A DNA stretch of 56,611 nt from Halomonas sp. (GTDB taxonomy: Bacteria > Pseudomonadota > Gammaproteobacteria > Pseudomonadales > Halomonadaceae), in the NCBI RefSeq assembly GCF_007692655.1, contig NZ_REBQ01000077.1, positions 1 through 56,611 of the forward strand. Reading direction: 5' to 3'. A program made the position numbers and the translations under genes. The notes below the pieces were generated by a model. It was given only the letters and a program-made list of their open reading frames with translations. It did no database searches and had not been told where the DNA came from. Positions within the stretch are counted from its first letter, which is position 1. Every line of letters starts with the position of its first letter. Below are positions 18,867-27,959 of the stretch, piece after piece.

Positions 18867-19202
18867 TTACTTGCGCTCTTCGTGATGTTCTGTGGGGCGG
18901 CCATCCGTGGGGCGGCCATCCGTGGGGTGGCCGTCTGCGGAGCGGCCTTCAGCAGCACGTTTCTCTTCAGCCTGAACGTCGTAAGTGTTGCCAGCGTCTT
19001 CATGGCCTACTTTCGCGTGGGGCTGCTCGGCGTCATCTTTATCACCCTCTTTGTTTTTCTCTTCGTCGTGCATGGCTTTTTTGAAGCCCTTAACCGCCCC
19101 GCCCAGGTCGGTGCCCACATTGCGCAGTTTTTTGGTGCCGAAAACCAGGATGATAATGCCCAGAACAATCAGCAACTGCCAAATACTGATACCACCTAAC
19201 AT
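18867..19202 (-). CDS. tatA: Sec-independent translocase subunit TatA with repeat tail
   Basis: 111 residues. N-terminal helix [20 protein letters not shown], then [22 protein letters not shown], the standard TatA hinge and amphipathic helix; it forms the pore-like component of the Tat system. Beyond about residue 50 the tail is polar and variable. Near its end it carries four 5-residue repeats ([20 protein letters not shown]) encoded by a 15-bp tandem repeat. First tat gene, 62 nt downstream of hisE. Confidence 0.95.
   Translation of the reverse strand: MLGGISIWQLLIVLGIIILVFGTKKLRNVGTDLGGAVKGFKKAMHDEEKNKEGDKDDAEQPHAKVGHEDAGNTYDVQAEEKRAAEGRSADGHPTDGRPTDGRPTEHHEERK
18891..18950. repeat. four 15-bp tandem repeats inside tatA
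   Basis: Units 18891-18905, 18906-18920, 18921-18935 and 18936-18950 share the core tgggg(c/t)ggcc(a/g)tc; the first two differ at one base and the fourth is most diverged. They keep frame and encode the DGRPT-type repeats of the TatA tail, so copy number can change without breaking the gene. Confidence 0.85.
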
Positions 19203-19264
19203 ATGCGTTTCCTCATCGGTGCTGGTTAACGTTGGTTGTGCCTATTGTGGCGACTAGTCGATGG

Positions 19265-19627
19265 TTATTGCGTACGACCGGCTTTCTCGTCGTGACCGGA
19301 AATGCCAAAGCGCCGCGCTAATTCATCTAAAATACCCTGATGATCCATATCCAAGTGGGACAGCATTACGAGACTATGAAACCACAGATCGGCAGTTTCA
19401 GAAATCAACGCTTGGCGTTCCGCCTCGCCACCGTGCTCAGCATCTTTTGCTGCTAACAGCGTTTCAGTCGCTTCTTCGCCAACTTTCTCGAGTATCTTGT
19501 TCAAACCCTTGTGATGCAAGGAGGCAACATAAGAATCTTCTGGCGCTGCATGGCGCCGCTGCTTCAAAACGTCGCTCAGGGTATCCAGTACATACGCATT
19601 GTTAGACGATATCGTGTTGGTGTCCAT
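19265..19627 (-). CDS. hisE: phosphoribosyl-ATP diphosphatase
   Basis: Second step of histidine synthesis, removing pyrophosphate from phosphoribosyl-ATP. 120 residues from the ATG at 19627, preceded by aagga; an upstream ATG at 19645 has no such site. MazG-like all-helical fold with the metal-binding [15 protein letters not shown] and [13 protein letters not shown]. Located upstream of tatABC as in Pseudomonas. The partner hisI, which normally sits next to it, is absent: the gene upstream is ubiB. Confidence 0.93.
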   Translation of the reverse strand: MDTNTISSNNAYVLDTLSDVLKQRRHAAPEDSYVASLHHKGLNKILEKVGEEATETLLAAKDAEHGGEAERQALISETADLWFHSLVMLSHLDMDHQGILDELARRFGISGHDEKAGRTQ

Positions 19628-19681
19628 GGTAATCCTTGTAAACATTCATGCACGCTGCGCTGAGTGGGTTTGCACTTGGCT

Positions 19682-21304
19682 CTATTGCCATACCAATAGC
19701 AGAAGGCCAATGGCGGCGGCAGCCAGTACAGGCCACTCCTGAAGCTCTATCCATCCGCTTAATGGCTGCCAAGCCAACGCCACCGCAAGCAGAATCAAGC
19801 CGATACGAAGTCGGTACAGGCGCTTAGTAGTGCGCGCCATTTGGGTGCGCATTGCATTGATAGAATCAACCTGCTGATGACGCTGGCGGTGCTCATGTTC
19901 CATGCGGCTTAACGCTTGATGCGCCAGCGCGGGCAATTCCGGCAACTGATGGGAAAGCTCTGGGGCTTGGCGTTTCAGCGACTCCCACAGACCTTTGACG
20001 CCAGCGCGGTCTTTCATCCACTGTTCCAGGTAAGGCTTCGCAGTGCTCCAAAGATCCAAGTCTGGGTAGAGCTGGCGTCCAAGGCCTTCAATATTAAGCA
20101 GCGTTTTCTGCAGTAGCACTAACTGCGGCTGGACCTCCATATTAAACCGCCGTGCGGTTTGAAACAGCCCCAGTAGCACCTGGCCAAAAGAGATGTCTTT
20201 CAACGGCTTTTCTAAGATGGGTTCACAAACGGTTCGAATGGCCGCGGCAAATTCGTTGGCGCGGGTGTTCTCACCTACCCAGCCGGACTCGATATGCAGC
20301 GCAGCGACTTCGTAATAGTCTTGGTGGAAAAACGCCAGCAGGTTACGCGCTAAATAATCCTGATCTTCACGGGTTAAGCTACCGACAATGCCGCAGTCAA
20401 TAGCGATATATTGTGGGTCTTCAGGGTTGTCGCAGTTAACAAAAATATTACCAGGGTGCATATCCGCGTGGAAAAAATTGTCGCGAAAAACCTGGGTAAA
20501 AAACAGTTCAACGCCTCGCTCAGCGAGCTTTTTTAAGTTGGTTCCACGCGCAATCAGGGTGTCCAAGTCGGCCACTGGAATGCCGCGAATACGCTCTTGA
20601 ACCATCACGTTGCGGCGAGTAAATGGCCAGTAAATGGTCGGTACAAACAGCAGTGGAGAGTCTTTGAAATTACGTTTCAGCTGCGAGGTATTGGCGGCTT
20701 CCTTGTAAAGATCCAGTTCATCAAACAGCGTCGCTTCGTAGTCGCGAATGACTTCGACCGGTCGTAAACGGCGCGCCTCAGGCACTTTAGCAAGTAGCTT
20801 GGCGACTTGGTACATCAGCGCCATATCCTGGCGCATAACGCGATCAATGCTGGGGCGAATAATCTTCACTACCACATCTTCACCGGTATGCAGTGTGGCT
20901 GCGTGTACTTGAGCAATCGATGCAGACGCCAATGGCGCATGATCAAATTCGGCAAATGCCTCCGCCAGTGACATTTCCAGTGCTTTCTCGACGCGGGCGA
21001 CAGCAAGGTGGCCCGGGAAGGGAGGAACCTGATCTTGTAGGCGCTTAAGCTCATCGGCGATATCTGCAGGCAGCAGGTCGCGTCGAGTCGATAACATTTG
21101 GCCGAATTTGATAAAAATCGGACCTAGAGCTTCTAGCGCCAAGCGCAGACGCTCCCCCCTGGAGCGTTGGCCAACGGGCACTAAACGCAATGGAGAAAGC
21201 CACAGCAGCATACGCATCCACCAAGGCAGTCGCTTGAGGGGGAGGAGTGTATCTAGCCTATGGCGGGTGATGACCCAGCTTATCCGCAGTAGACGCAAGC
21301 TCAT
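19682..21304 (-). CDS. ubiB: ubiquinone biosynthesis atypical kinase/ATPase UbiB
   Basis: 540 residues of the ABC1/ADCK/UbiB atypical kinase family, needed for ubiquinone synthesis. Visible marks are the KxGQ-type motif [17 protein letters not shown], the Ala-rich loop [21 protein letters not shown], the catalytic-loop region [12 protein letters not shown] and the metal Asp in AIDCGIVG. Two hydrophobic segments at the C-terminus anchor it in the inner membrane. It overlaps ubiJ by 4 nt and is part of the ubiE-ubiJ-ubiB run. Confidence 0.95.
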   Translation of the reverse strand: MSLRLLRISWVITRHRLDTLLPLKRLPWWMRMLLWLSPLRLVPVGQRSRGERLRLALEALGPIFIKFGQMLSTRRDLLPADIADELKRLQDQVPPFPGHLAVARVEKALEMSLAEAFAEFDHAPLASASIAQVHAATLHTGEDVVVKIIRPSIDRVMRQDMALMYQVAKLLAKVPEARRLRPVEVIRDYEATLFDELDLYKEAANTSQLKRNFKDSPLLFVPTIYWPFTRRNVMVQERIRGIPVADLDTLIARGTNLKKLAERGVELFFTQVFRDNFFHADMHPGNIFVNCDNPEDPQYIAIDCGIVGSLTREDQDYLARNLLAFFHQDYYEVAALHIESGWVGENTRANEFAAAIRTVCEPILEKPLKDISFGQVLLGLFQTARRFNMEVQPQLVLLQKTLLNIEGLGRQLYPDLDLWSTAKPYLEQWMKDRAGVKGLWESLKRQAPELSHQLPELPALAHQALSRMEHEHRQRHQQVDSINAMRTQMARTTKRLYRLRIGLILLAVALAWQPLSGWIELQEWPVLAAAAIGLLLLVWQ

Positions 21305-21957
21305 GGGCGTGTTTCCTGTGGAGCTGTCTGCTGCTGGGTGAGACGGCGCTGTAAGCGGTTAAGGCGTGCCTCCAGGCGGTCGGTAGCCACCTCTAACTCT
21401 GTTAGATGTTCGCGCAAAAGGTGCCGTTGCTGTCGGCCTGGTAACAAGCGCGCTTCTTCAAATACGTATTCAGAAACATCCTGCATTAGCTCATCTTTGG
21501 CGCGTAGCCCCCAACGGGCGGCACGACGCAGGCCCTCGGCAAGTGAGTGAGCAGGCATATCCCCAAGCCAGCGGGCCAGCTCGCTTTCCCAGTCGATATC
21601 CAGGTCAAAAATCAGGTCGCGGGTAGCTTCAAGCAGGTGAATACGTCCGCGCACCGCCAGCTTGCCATCAAACATAAGCCGTTCGACGGAGGCACCACTG
21701 ACCCACTCGGAAAACGTTTCCGGAGTGAGCTCAACAACCGCATCCACCTCGGTTTCATCCACTCCATCACCACGCATAAGATCTAATCCTGCGTAATGAT
21801 AGTGAATGATCAGCTCTAGATGGGGTTGTTCAAGACGCACCAGCAAACGGCTGCCCGCTAGCGCGGCTAACCGAGCTGGGGAAGCAGGGTCGCGGGCGAG
21901 TAGGGCATTAAGCGTGCGTTCACAACCGGCCAATAGCAAGGTCGGGGTTACTACCAT
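21301..21957 (-). CDS. ubiJ: ubiquinone biosynthesis accessory factor UbiJ (SCP2 domain)
   Basis: About 218 residues from the ATG at 21957 ([20 protein letters not shown]), which follows agaggt; the frame continues upstream to 22062. An SCP2-like lipid-binding domain fills the first half and a helical, charged region the second ([21 protein letters not shown], coiled coil). UbiJ holds hydrophobic ubiquinone intermediates within the Ubi enzyme complex. It sits between ubiE and ubiB as in E. coli and Pseudomonas, and overlaps ubiB by 4 nt. Confidence 0.92.
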   Translation of the reverse strand: MVVTPTLLLAGCERTLNALLARDPASPARLAALAGSRLLVRLEQPHLELIIHYHYAGLDLMRGDGVDETEVDAVVELTPETFSEWVSGASVERLMFDGKLAVRGRIHLLEATRDLIFDLDIDWESELARWLGDMPAHSLAEGLRRAARWGLRAKDELMQDVSEYVFEEARLLPGRQQRHLLREHLTELEVATDRLEARLNRLQRRLTQQQTAPQETRP

Positions 21958-22033
21958 GCGGACCTCTTGGCCTGTAACGTTCTGCTGATCTGCAAGGGCA
22001 TGTCGTCTAGTGGCTGCCTGCGGCTTGGAAAGC

Positions 22034-22789
22034 TCATAGCTTGATGCCACGGTGCAGTGCAACGATACCGCCGGTCAGGTTGGTGTACTCAACCCGCTCC
22101 AAGCCTGCGGTTTCCATCATGGCTTTGAGGGTCTCCTGGTCAGGGTGCATGCGAATCGACTCTGCCAGATAGCGGTAGCTCTCGCCATCGCCTGCCACCA
22201 GCTCGCCCATTTTGGGCAGTAAGCGGAAGGAGTATTCGTCGTAAGCTTTAGACAGCAACGGATTGTTGGGCTTGGAGAACTCCAGCACCAACAGGCGACC
22301 ACCAGGCTTAAGTACGCGGGTCATGGAGCGTAGGGCGGCGTCTTTGTCCGTTACGTTGCGCAGGCCAAAGGCAATCGTAATACAGTCGAAGCTGTTGTCT
22401 GGGAACGGCAGGCTTTCAGCATTGGCTTGAACGTACTCAACGTTGCCACCTACGCCATTATCCATCAGCTTGTCGCGGCCGACTTTGAGCATAGATGCGT
22501 TGATGTCCGCCAGTACGACTTTCCCCCGGGAACCAACCAGGCGGGAAAACTTAAGGGTTAAGTCGCCCGTGCCGCCAGCGATATCCAGCACGTGGTGGCC
22601 TGGGCGTACGCCTGCGCGCTCAATGGTTATGCGTTTCCATATTCGGTGGATGCCCATGGACATCAGGTCATTCATTACATCGTAGCGGGCAGCGACCGAG
22701 TGAAAAACATCGGCTACTCGCGAGGCTTTCTCGTCGACCGGTACTTCCTGAAAACCAAAGTCGGTGGTGCGTTTTTCTGTGGGGCTCAT
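22034..22789 (-). CDS. ubiE: ubiquinone/menaquinone C-methyltransferase UbiE
   Basis: 251 residues from the ATG at 22789 ([13 protein letters not shown]), matching the E. coli start; an upstream ATG at 22822 adds 11 residues without family support. SAM-dependent methyltransferase with motif [13 protein letters not shown] and the family signatures [18 protein letters not shown] and [17 protein letters not shown]. Methylates the benzoquinol ring. First gene of the ubiE-ubiJ-ubiB unit. Confidence 0.96.
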   Translation of the reverse strand: MSPTEKRTTDFGFQEVPVDEKASRVADVFHSVAARYDVMNDLMSMGIHRIWKRITIERAGVRPGHHVLDIAGGTGDLTLKFSRLVGSRGKVVLADINASMLKVGRDKLMDNGVGGNVEYVQANAESLPFPDNSFDCITIAFGLRNVTDKDAALRSMTRVLKPGGRLLVLEFSKPNNPLLSKAYDEYSFRLLPKMGELVAGDGESYRYLAESIRMHPDQETLKAMMETAGLERVEYTNLTGGIVALHRGIKL

Positions 22790-22893
22790 GGGGCGTAGCT
22801 CCCGAATTCGAGGCAGTGGCAAATCGGCCTAGTGGCCGACGCGATTAAAGGTTAATGCCATTGTAGCCTTGTCTGCCCTGGCTTGTCTGCCTG

Positions 22894-22910
22894 GCTTGCC
22901 TGAGGCAAGC
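22894..22910. terminator. hairpin between the DUF971 gene and ubiE
   Basis: gcttgcc/ggcaagc with a 3-nt loop lies just after the DUF971 stop on the minus strand, next to an imperfect direct repeat of cttgtctgcc(c)tgg. No clear T-run, so it may instead protect the 3' end of the message. Confidence 0.35.
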
Positions 22911-22912
22911 AG

Positions 22913-23296
22913 TCACAGCTGCTTGAACTGAATAGTGGCGGGCTCTCTTGAGGCTCCGGCCTCGTCTAAGCGCTGCAGGTAGTTGCTCCAGTAGGCCTCT
23001 TGATGAGTCGCGAGATCGTATAGGTAGTTCCAGCTAAACAGTCCGCTGTCATGACCATCATCAAAATGCAGTTTCAGCGCGTAGTTACCCGCCTGGGCAA
23101 TATTTTGCAGGCCGACATCTTTTTTACCCACCTGAAGCACTGCCGTGTCGCCGCCGTGGCCACGCACTTCAGCAGAAGGTGAGTAAACGCGCAGGAGCTC
23201 CACCGGTAGGCGATAATTTTCGCCATTGGCGTAGCCAAGCTCCAACTCGCGGGCCTGCTTGTGGTAGTGAACCCGAGTGGGGGTAGGGGCATTCAT
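22913..23296 (-). CDS. DUF971 / gamma-butyrobetaine hydroxylase-like N-terminal domain protein
   Basis: 127 residues. The whole protein is one DUF971 module, the same small domain that forms the N-terminus of gamma-butyrobetaine hydroxylases and some Fe-S carriers. Visible marks are YRLPVELLRVYSPSAEVRGHG and LHFDDGHDSGLFSWNYLYDL. Good ribosome site (aagagg). It lies after hslVU, as is common in gammaproteobacteria. Molecular function is not established for stand-alone members. Confidence 0.88.
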   Translation of the reverse strand: MNAPTPTRVHYHKQARELELGYANGENYRLPVELLRVYSPSAEVRGHGGDTAVLQVGKKDVGLQNIAQAGNYALKLHFDDGHDSGLFSWNYLYDLATHQEAYWSNYLQRLDEAGASREPATIQFKQL

Positions 23297-23324
23297 TGTT
23301 TAAGCCTCTTAACTCAGTACGGGG

Positions 23325-23355
23325 GCAGCCTGCCCAGTGCGGACGGGCAGGCTGC
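23325..23355 (-). terminator. strong hairpin after hslU
   Basis: gcagcctgccc (23325-23335) pairs perfectly over 11 bp with gggcaggctgc (23345-23355), beginning 6 nt past the hslU stop. No T-run follows, so it is either a weak terminator or a message-stabilising end. Confidence 0.45.
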
Positions 23356-23361
23356 TGCTAA

Positions 23362-24684
23362 CTACAAAATATACCGAGACAGGTCTTCGTCGACGGCAAG
23401 TTCGCCAAGCTGAGCATTAACGTAATCGCCGTCAATGATCAGCGGGCTCTCCATATCGCCACCTTTGAAAGACGCCTCTTCCAATAACCGTTCCATCACG
23501 GTATGCAAGCGGCGCGCGCCGATGTTTTCGGTGCCTTCGTTGACTTGCCAGGAGATTTGCGCAATACGCTCAATACCGTCCGGGGTGAACTCAACCTCCA
23601 ACCCTTCCGTGGCGAGAAGCGCCTGATACTGCTTAGTTAACGAGGCGGAAGGCTCGGTAAGGATGCGCTTAAAGTCATTGGGCGTGAGTGCATCAAGTTC
23701 GACGCGGATCGGCAGTCGGCCTTGCAACTCAGGAATCAGGTCCGACGGGCGCGACAGGTGGAAGGCACCAGACGCAATGAACAAGATATGGTCGGTTTTC
23801 ACCATCCCGTACTTGGTCGACACCGTTGAGCCCTCAATCAACGGCAGCAGGTCGCGCTGAACCCCCTCGCGGGAGACTTCGCCACCGCTGGACTGGCCGC
23901 TGCCTTTAGCCACTTTATCGATTTCATCCAAAAAGACGATGCCGTGCTGTTCAACGGCATAGACGGCGCGGGCTTTGATTTCTTCCTCATTAACCAGCTT
24001 GCCCGCTTCTTCATCGCGGAGCAGTCCCAGCGCTTCTTTCACCGTGACGCGGCGATTTTCGCGCTTTTGCTGTCCCATGTTGGAGAACATGCTCTGCAGC
24101 TGGCTGGTCATCTCTTCCATCCCTGGGGGCGTCATAATGTCGATGCCAGGGCCCTGAGAAGATATCTCAATATCTATTTCTTTATCATCGAGTTGGCCTT
24201 CACGCAGCTTTTTGCGGAAAGTCTGTCGGGTACCGCTGTCTTCACGTGGCTTCTCTTCCTGCCCACGCGGCGGTGGAAGAAGAGCATCTAGTACGCGGTC
24301 TTCGGCGGCATCAGCGGCACGATGACCGACGTCTTCTTTTGCCTGTTCTCGCACCATTTTGATAGCCGCTTCCATCAGGTCGCGAATAATCGACTCTACA
24401 TCGCGACCCACATAGCCGACTTCCGTGAACTTGGTCGCTTCGACTTTGATGAACGGTGCTTTGGCCAGTTTGGCAAGACGCCGAGCAATTTCTGTTTTAC
24501 CCACACCGGTGGGGCCAATCATTAAAATATTTTTGGGGGTGACTTCAGGACGCAGGTCGTCATCGAGCTGCATGCGGCGCCAGCGGTTACGCAGTGCAAT
24601 GGCAACGGCGCGTTTAGCATCTTGCTGGCCAATGATGTACTGGTCCAGGGCATGAACGATTTCACGGGGAGTCATCTGGGTCAT
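23362..24684 (-). CDS. hslU: HslU, ATPase subunit of the HslVU protease
   Basis: 440 residues. AAA+ unfoldase that feeds substrates into the HslV chamber. Walker [15 protein letters not shown], Walker [11 protein letters not shown], the variable I domain between them (charged, about 130-250, including [14 protein letters not shown] upstream of it), and the C-terminal tail ending SRYIL that inserts into HslV. It follows hslV by 50 nt on the same strand, in the usual hslV-hslU order. Confidence 0.97.
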   Translation of the reverse strand: MTQMTPREIVHALDQYIIGQQDAKRAVAIALRNRWRRMQLDDDLRPEVTPKNILMIGPTGVGKTEIARRLAKLAKAPFIKVEATKFTEVGYVGRDVESIIRDLMEAAIKMVREQAKEDVGHRAADAAEDRVLDALLPPPRGQEEKPREDSGTRQTFRKKLREGQLDDKEIDIEISSQGPGIDIMTPPGMEEMTSQLQSMFSNMGQQKRENRRVTVKEALGLLRDEEAGKLVNEEEIKARAVYAVEQHGIVFLDEIDKVAKGSGQSSGGEVSREGVQRDLLPLIEGSTVSTKYGMVKTDHILFIASGAFHLSRPSDLIPELQGRLPIRVELDALTPNDFKRILTEPSASLTKQYQALLATEGLEVEFTPDGIERIAQISWQVNEGTENIGARRLHTVMERLLEEASFKGGDMESPLIIDGDYVNAQLGELAVDEDLSRYIL

Positions 24685-24734
24685 AAAAGTAACCTTTGTT
24701 TGCGTTGAGCGTCGCTTGGGATCGCGGGTATTAA

Positions 24735-25268
24735 TTAGCGATCGTCAATCGATAGCTCTTCGAGCGTCACGTGATGGTTGGTGAACACACAGATGTCACC
24801 GGCGATGGCCAACGACTTCTCGGTGATCTCACGGGCTGACAGCTCGGTATTTTCCAGTAGCGCTCGGGCGCTGGCCTGGGCAAAGTTGCCGCCAGAGCCA
24901 ATCGCAATAATGCCGCGTTCAGGCTCAACCACATCACCGTTGCCGGTAATGATTAGCGAAGCGCTGTGGTCAGCAACGGCTAACAGCGCCTCTAAACGAC
25001 GCAAGGCGCGGTCAGTACGCCAATCTTTTGCCAGCTCCACGGCGGCTTTGGTCAAATGGCCCTGGTACTTTTCCAGCTGTGCTTCAAAACGTTCAAACAG
25101 TGTAAAAGCATCGGCGGTACCACCGGCAAATCCGGCCAGTACTTTGCCGCGATAGAGGCGGCGTACTTTACTGGCGTTTCCCTTCATCACGGTATTGCCA
25201 AGCGATACTTGACCGTCGCCAGCGAGGGCGACTTGGTTGCCACGACGGACTGAGACAATGGTGGTCAT
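24735..25268 (-). CDS. hslV: HslV, proteolytic subunit of the HslVU protease
   Basis: 177 residues from the ATG at 25268, preceded by aaggag. The N-terminus [20 protein letters not shown] gives, after Met removal, the catalytic N-terminal Thr of this proteasome-like threonine protease. [16 protein letters not shown] and [16 protein letters not shown] are conserved. The longer frame to 25316 would bury the Thr and is rejected. Upstream lies an inverted repeat in the leader and a terminator from the previous gene, so hslVU likely has its own promoter. Confidence 0.97.
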   Translation of the reverse strand: MTTIVSVRRGNQVALAGDGQVSLGNTVMKGNASKVRRLYRGKVLAGFAGGTADAFTLFERFEAQLEKYQGHLTKAAVELAKDWRTDRALRRLEALLAVADHSASLIITGNGDVVEPERGIIAIGSGGNFAQASARALLENTELSAREITEKSLAIAGDICVFTNHHVTLEELSIDDR

Positions 25269-25310
25269 GGAGGTAACTCCTTGGGGGAGGCGTGCTCCCG
25301 ATGACTGGCG

Positions 25311-25335
25311 GGTCACTTAGTTATTGCAAGTGACC
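25311..25335 (-). promoter_or_regulatory. inverted repeat in the hslVU leader
   Basis: ggtcactt (25311-25318) and aagtgacc (25328-25335) form a perfect 8-bp inverted repeat with a 9-nt loop, 43 nt upstream of the hslV ATG. A stem-loop in the E. coli hslVU 5' leader has been reported to affect expression. A cttgcaa...cccgcc pair here weakly resembles a heat-shock sigma promoter. Confidence 0.4.
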
Positions 25336-25354
25336 ATTGTGTAAGCATTCACAA

Positions 25355-25391
25355 CAAAATGCGGGCGGCTGATAAAAAATCAACCGCCCGC
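25355..25391 (-). terminator. terminator after the SPOR-domain gene
   Basis: On the minus strand gcgggcgg-ttga pairs with tca-gccgcccgc around a T-rich loop, followed by attttgtt. It ends the argS-SPOR transcript and separates it from hslVU. Confidence 0.75.
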
Positions 25392-25413
25392 AGGTCATCA
25401 AGAAGTGGTTTTA

Positions 25414-26136
25414 TCAGTTTTGCAGTTGAATAAGGAGTGGCTCAATGCCCTGGGTGCTCATTAAATCCTGGGCGCGGTTAAGCTCGCGGGTGTCCTCGTA
25501 AGGGCCAACCTGGACGCGGTGCCAGGTATTGCCATCCGCCTGAACCTCGCTGATTTGTGCCAGCAAACTTAAATTGCGCAGTCTGCCTCGCAATTGCTCA
25601 GCATCGCTTAGCTCACGAAATGAAGCCGCTTGAAGTACATAACGGCTGGGTGCGCTGGTGCTGGCAGTGCTCTCCTGTACAGCAGACACCTGCTCTTCCG
25701 GGCGGGTATTGGCGGCAATGACTTGGGCAATGGGGTCATCCACGGCTGCCTCGCTATCGACGACTTGCTCGGCGATCTCTGGGCGGACCACACTAGAAGG
25801 CAGGGTGACGCCGGGGGCAATTACCTCGGTTTCAGGCAGTAGGGTATAAAACTCGAAAGTGGGCATCGCAGGTTCGGCGGTGCCCTCTGTTTCCCTGGCG
25901 GCCTCACGCTCCTCGCTACCAGAGGGTTTAGACAGCACCGTGGCCTGGGGCGGTTCGCTCTGTTCTTGCCAAGGGGCAGTGCCGTGCTGGTGCTGGGCAA
26001 GAAAGAACCCGCCGACCATGCCCGCAAGGCCCCACACCCAGCCGGGCAAACGAAAACCGCCACCTTTACTTCGGGCGGATTTACGCTGCGACGTTGCGCC
26101 ACGACGGGTGGGCTTTTTACGTGGGGGGCTGGCCAT
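25414..26136 (-). CDS. ftsN: SPOR-domain cell division protein, FtsN-like
   Basis: 240 residues: a basic cytoplasmic start (PPRKKPTRRGATSQRKSARS), one membrane segment (LPGWVWGLAGMVGGFFLA), a long low-complexity periplasmic linker rich in Glu, Pro, Ala and Thr, and a C-terminal SPOR domain from about 165 (RYVLQAASFRELSDAEQL to the end) that binds denuded septal peptidoglycan. This architecture and its position beside hslV match FtsN of E. coli and the equivalent Pseudomonas gene. It starts 3 nt after argS. Confidence 0.85.
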   Translation of the reverse strand: MASPPRKKPTRRGATSQRKSARSKGGGFRLPGWVWGLAGMVGGFFLAQHQHGTAPWQEQSEPPQATVLSKPSGSEEREAARETEGTAEPAMPTFEFYTLLPETEVIAPGVTLPSSVVRPEIAEQVVDSEAAVDDPIAQVIAANTRPEEQVSAVQESTASTSAPSRYVLQAASFRELSDAEQLRGRLRNLSLLAQISEVQADGNTWHRVQVGPYEDTRELNRAQDLMSTQGIEPLLIQLQN

Positions 26137-26139
26137 GTA

Positions 26140-27825
26140 TTACATCTCCTCTGGGGCGCTAACCCCCATTAAATCAAGCCCGTTGCGCAGTACTTGACGG
26201 GTAGCGAGACCAAGCGCCAAGCGCGTATTACGCAGCGTGTCGTCCTCCACCATCACTTTGACGGCGTTATAACAGGTGTGGAAGTCGCCGGATAGGTCAA
26301 GTAAATACTGAGCGATCTGCTGCGGCTCACGGTTTTTGGCGGCGGTTTCAACCACCTCAGGAAAGCGCGCTAAGCGGTTCAGTACGGCTTTCTCTTGGTC
26401 GCTATCCAGCAGGGCTAGATTGGCCAGGGCTAAGGCGTGATCAAATGGTTGGCCGGCATCTTGTGTCTTGCGCAGCATGCTACATACCCGCGCGTGGGCA
26501 TACTGGATGTAATAGACCGGATTATCGTTCGATTGCGAGCGGGCCAAATCTATATCAAAGGTAAGCTGAGAATCGGCGCGACGCGCAGCGAGGAAGAAAC
26601 GCGTGGCATCTCGGCCTACTTCGTCGATCAAGTCGCGAACGGTGACATAGCTGCCTGCGCGCTTGGAGAGTTTTACCTCAACGCCAGAGCGGGTCACCAT
26701 CACCATCTGGTGAAGTACATAGTCGGGCCAACCCTTGGGAATACCCACTTCCAGTGCCTGCAAACCGGCGCGAACGCGGGTCACGGTAGAGTGGTGATCA
26801 GCACCCTGTTCGTTTATCACGGTTTTAAAACCGCGCTGCCATTTATCCAGATGGTAGGCCACATCGGGCAGGAAATAGGTGTAGCCGCCGTCGCGTTTGC
26901 GCATTACACGGTCTTTATCATCACCAAAATCGGTGGTGCGAAGCCACATCGCACCGTCATCTTCATATGTATGACCCGCCGCGACCAGCTTCTCGACGGT
27001 GGCGTCTACTTTGCCATCTTCGTAGAGAGATGACTCTAGGAAGTAAACATCAAATTCAACGCCGAATGCCTTTAAATCCAGGTCCTGCTCACGGCGTAGC
27101 CAAGCCACGGCGAACGCTTGAATGGCTTCTAAATCTTCTGGATCGGTTTTAGCGGTGACTTCACGGTCATCGGCCGTCACCGTTTTGCCTGCCAAGTAGT
27201 CGTCGGCGACATCGCTAATATATTCGCCACGATAGCCGTCTTCCGGCCAGCTTGCATCGTCAGGACCCAGGCCTTTTGCCCGTGCCTGCACCGAACGTGC
27301 TAGGTTGGCGATTTGCGCGCCTGCGTCGTTGTAGTAGAACTCGCGGGTCACGTCATAGCCGATGGCTTCGAGCAGGCGGCACAGGCAGTCACCTATGGCG
27401 GCACCACGCCCATGTCCTACGTGCAGTGGGCCAGTGGGGTTGGCGGAGACGAATTCAACCTGAACTTTCTCGCCTTTGCCAATCAGGCTGCGGCCGAAGG
27501 TGTCGCCACAGTCGAGCACCTGGGCAACGATTTGTGCGGCAGCGTCGGTTGCCGCGAAAAAATTGATAAAGCCAGGGCCAGCAATCTCGGTTTTTTGAAT
27601 AGCATCGCTTTCCGGTAGCGCAGCTACTAGCGTAGTGGCAAGCTCGCGGGGGTTTTTGCCAGCGGGCTTGGCCAACATTAGCGCTAAGTTGGTAGCGTAG
27701 TCGCCGTGGGCTTTGTCTTTAGTGGGGTCCACTTTGATGGTGGGCTGAAGATCGTTCGGCAGCACGCCTTGGTGCTTGAGCGCGGTGATCGCGCCTTCGA
27801 GCAGAGAAACTATCGTGTCTTTCAT
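26140..27825 (-). CDS. argS: arginyl-tRNA synthetase
   Basis: 561 residues. Charges tRNA-Arg. Class I synthetase with the HIGH-type motif [14 protein letters not shown] and a KMSKS-type region in [13 protein letters not shown]-terminal additional domain typical of ArgRS ([20 protein letters not shown]) and a C-terminal anticodon-binding domain ending [15 protein letters not shown]. Located between priA and the FtsN-like gene on the same strand, as in Pseudomonas. Confidence 0.97.
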   Translation of the reverse strand: MKDTIVSLLEGAITALKHQGVLPNDLQPTIKVDPTKDKAHGDYATNLALMLAKPAGKNPRELATTLVAALPESDAIQKTEIAGPGFINFFAATDAAAQIVAQVLDCGDTFGRSLIGKGEKVQVEFVSANPTGPLHVGHGRGAAIGDCLCRLLEAIGYDVTREFYYNDAGAQIANLARSVQARAKGLGPDDASWPEDGYRGEYISDVADDYLAGKTVTADDREVTAKTDPEDLEAIQAFAVAWLRREQDLDLKAFGVEFDVYFLESSLYEDGKVDATVEKLVAAGHTYEDDGAMWLRTTDFGDDKDRVMRKRDGGYTYFLPDVAYHLDKWQRGFKTVINEQGADHHSTVTRVRAGLQALEVGIPKGWPDYVLHQMVMVTRSGVEVKLSKRAGSYVTVRDLIDEVGRDATRFFLAARRADSQLTFDIDLARSQSNDNPVYYIQYAHARVCSMLRKTQDAGQPFDHALALANLALLDSDQEKAVLNRLARFPEVVETAAKNREPQQIAQYLLDLSGDFHTCYNAVKVMVEDDTLRNTRLALGLATRQVLRNGLDLMGVSAPEEM

Positions 27826-27865
27826 TTAGGTATCCGGGTGTCGTCGATGGCGGCGTGTGCTATCG

Positions 27866-27882
27866 CGCACCTGAAAGGTGCG
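27866..27882 (-). terminator. hairpin between priA and argS
   Basis: cgcacct/aggtgcg with a 3-nt loop lies 78 nt after the priA stop and 41 nt before the argS ATG. No T-run, so it may be an argS leader structure rather than a terminator. Confidence 0.3.
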
Positions 27883-27959
27883 TCATTGAAGTGGCTATTA
27901 TCAGCAATTGAGCCGCAGTTTCAAAGTTATGTCTTGGTGAGTGCATCATCATTAGCTGA

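Noticed and set aside
26437-27033. 198-codon open frame on the plus strand
   Set aside because: Antisense to argS, composition follows the argS codons, and no domain is recognisable.
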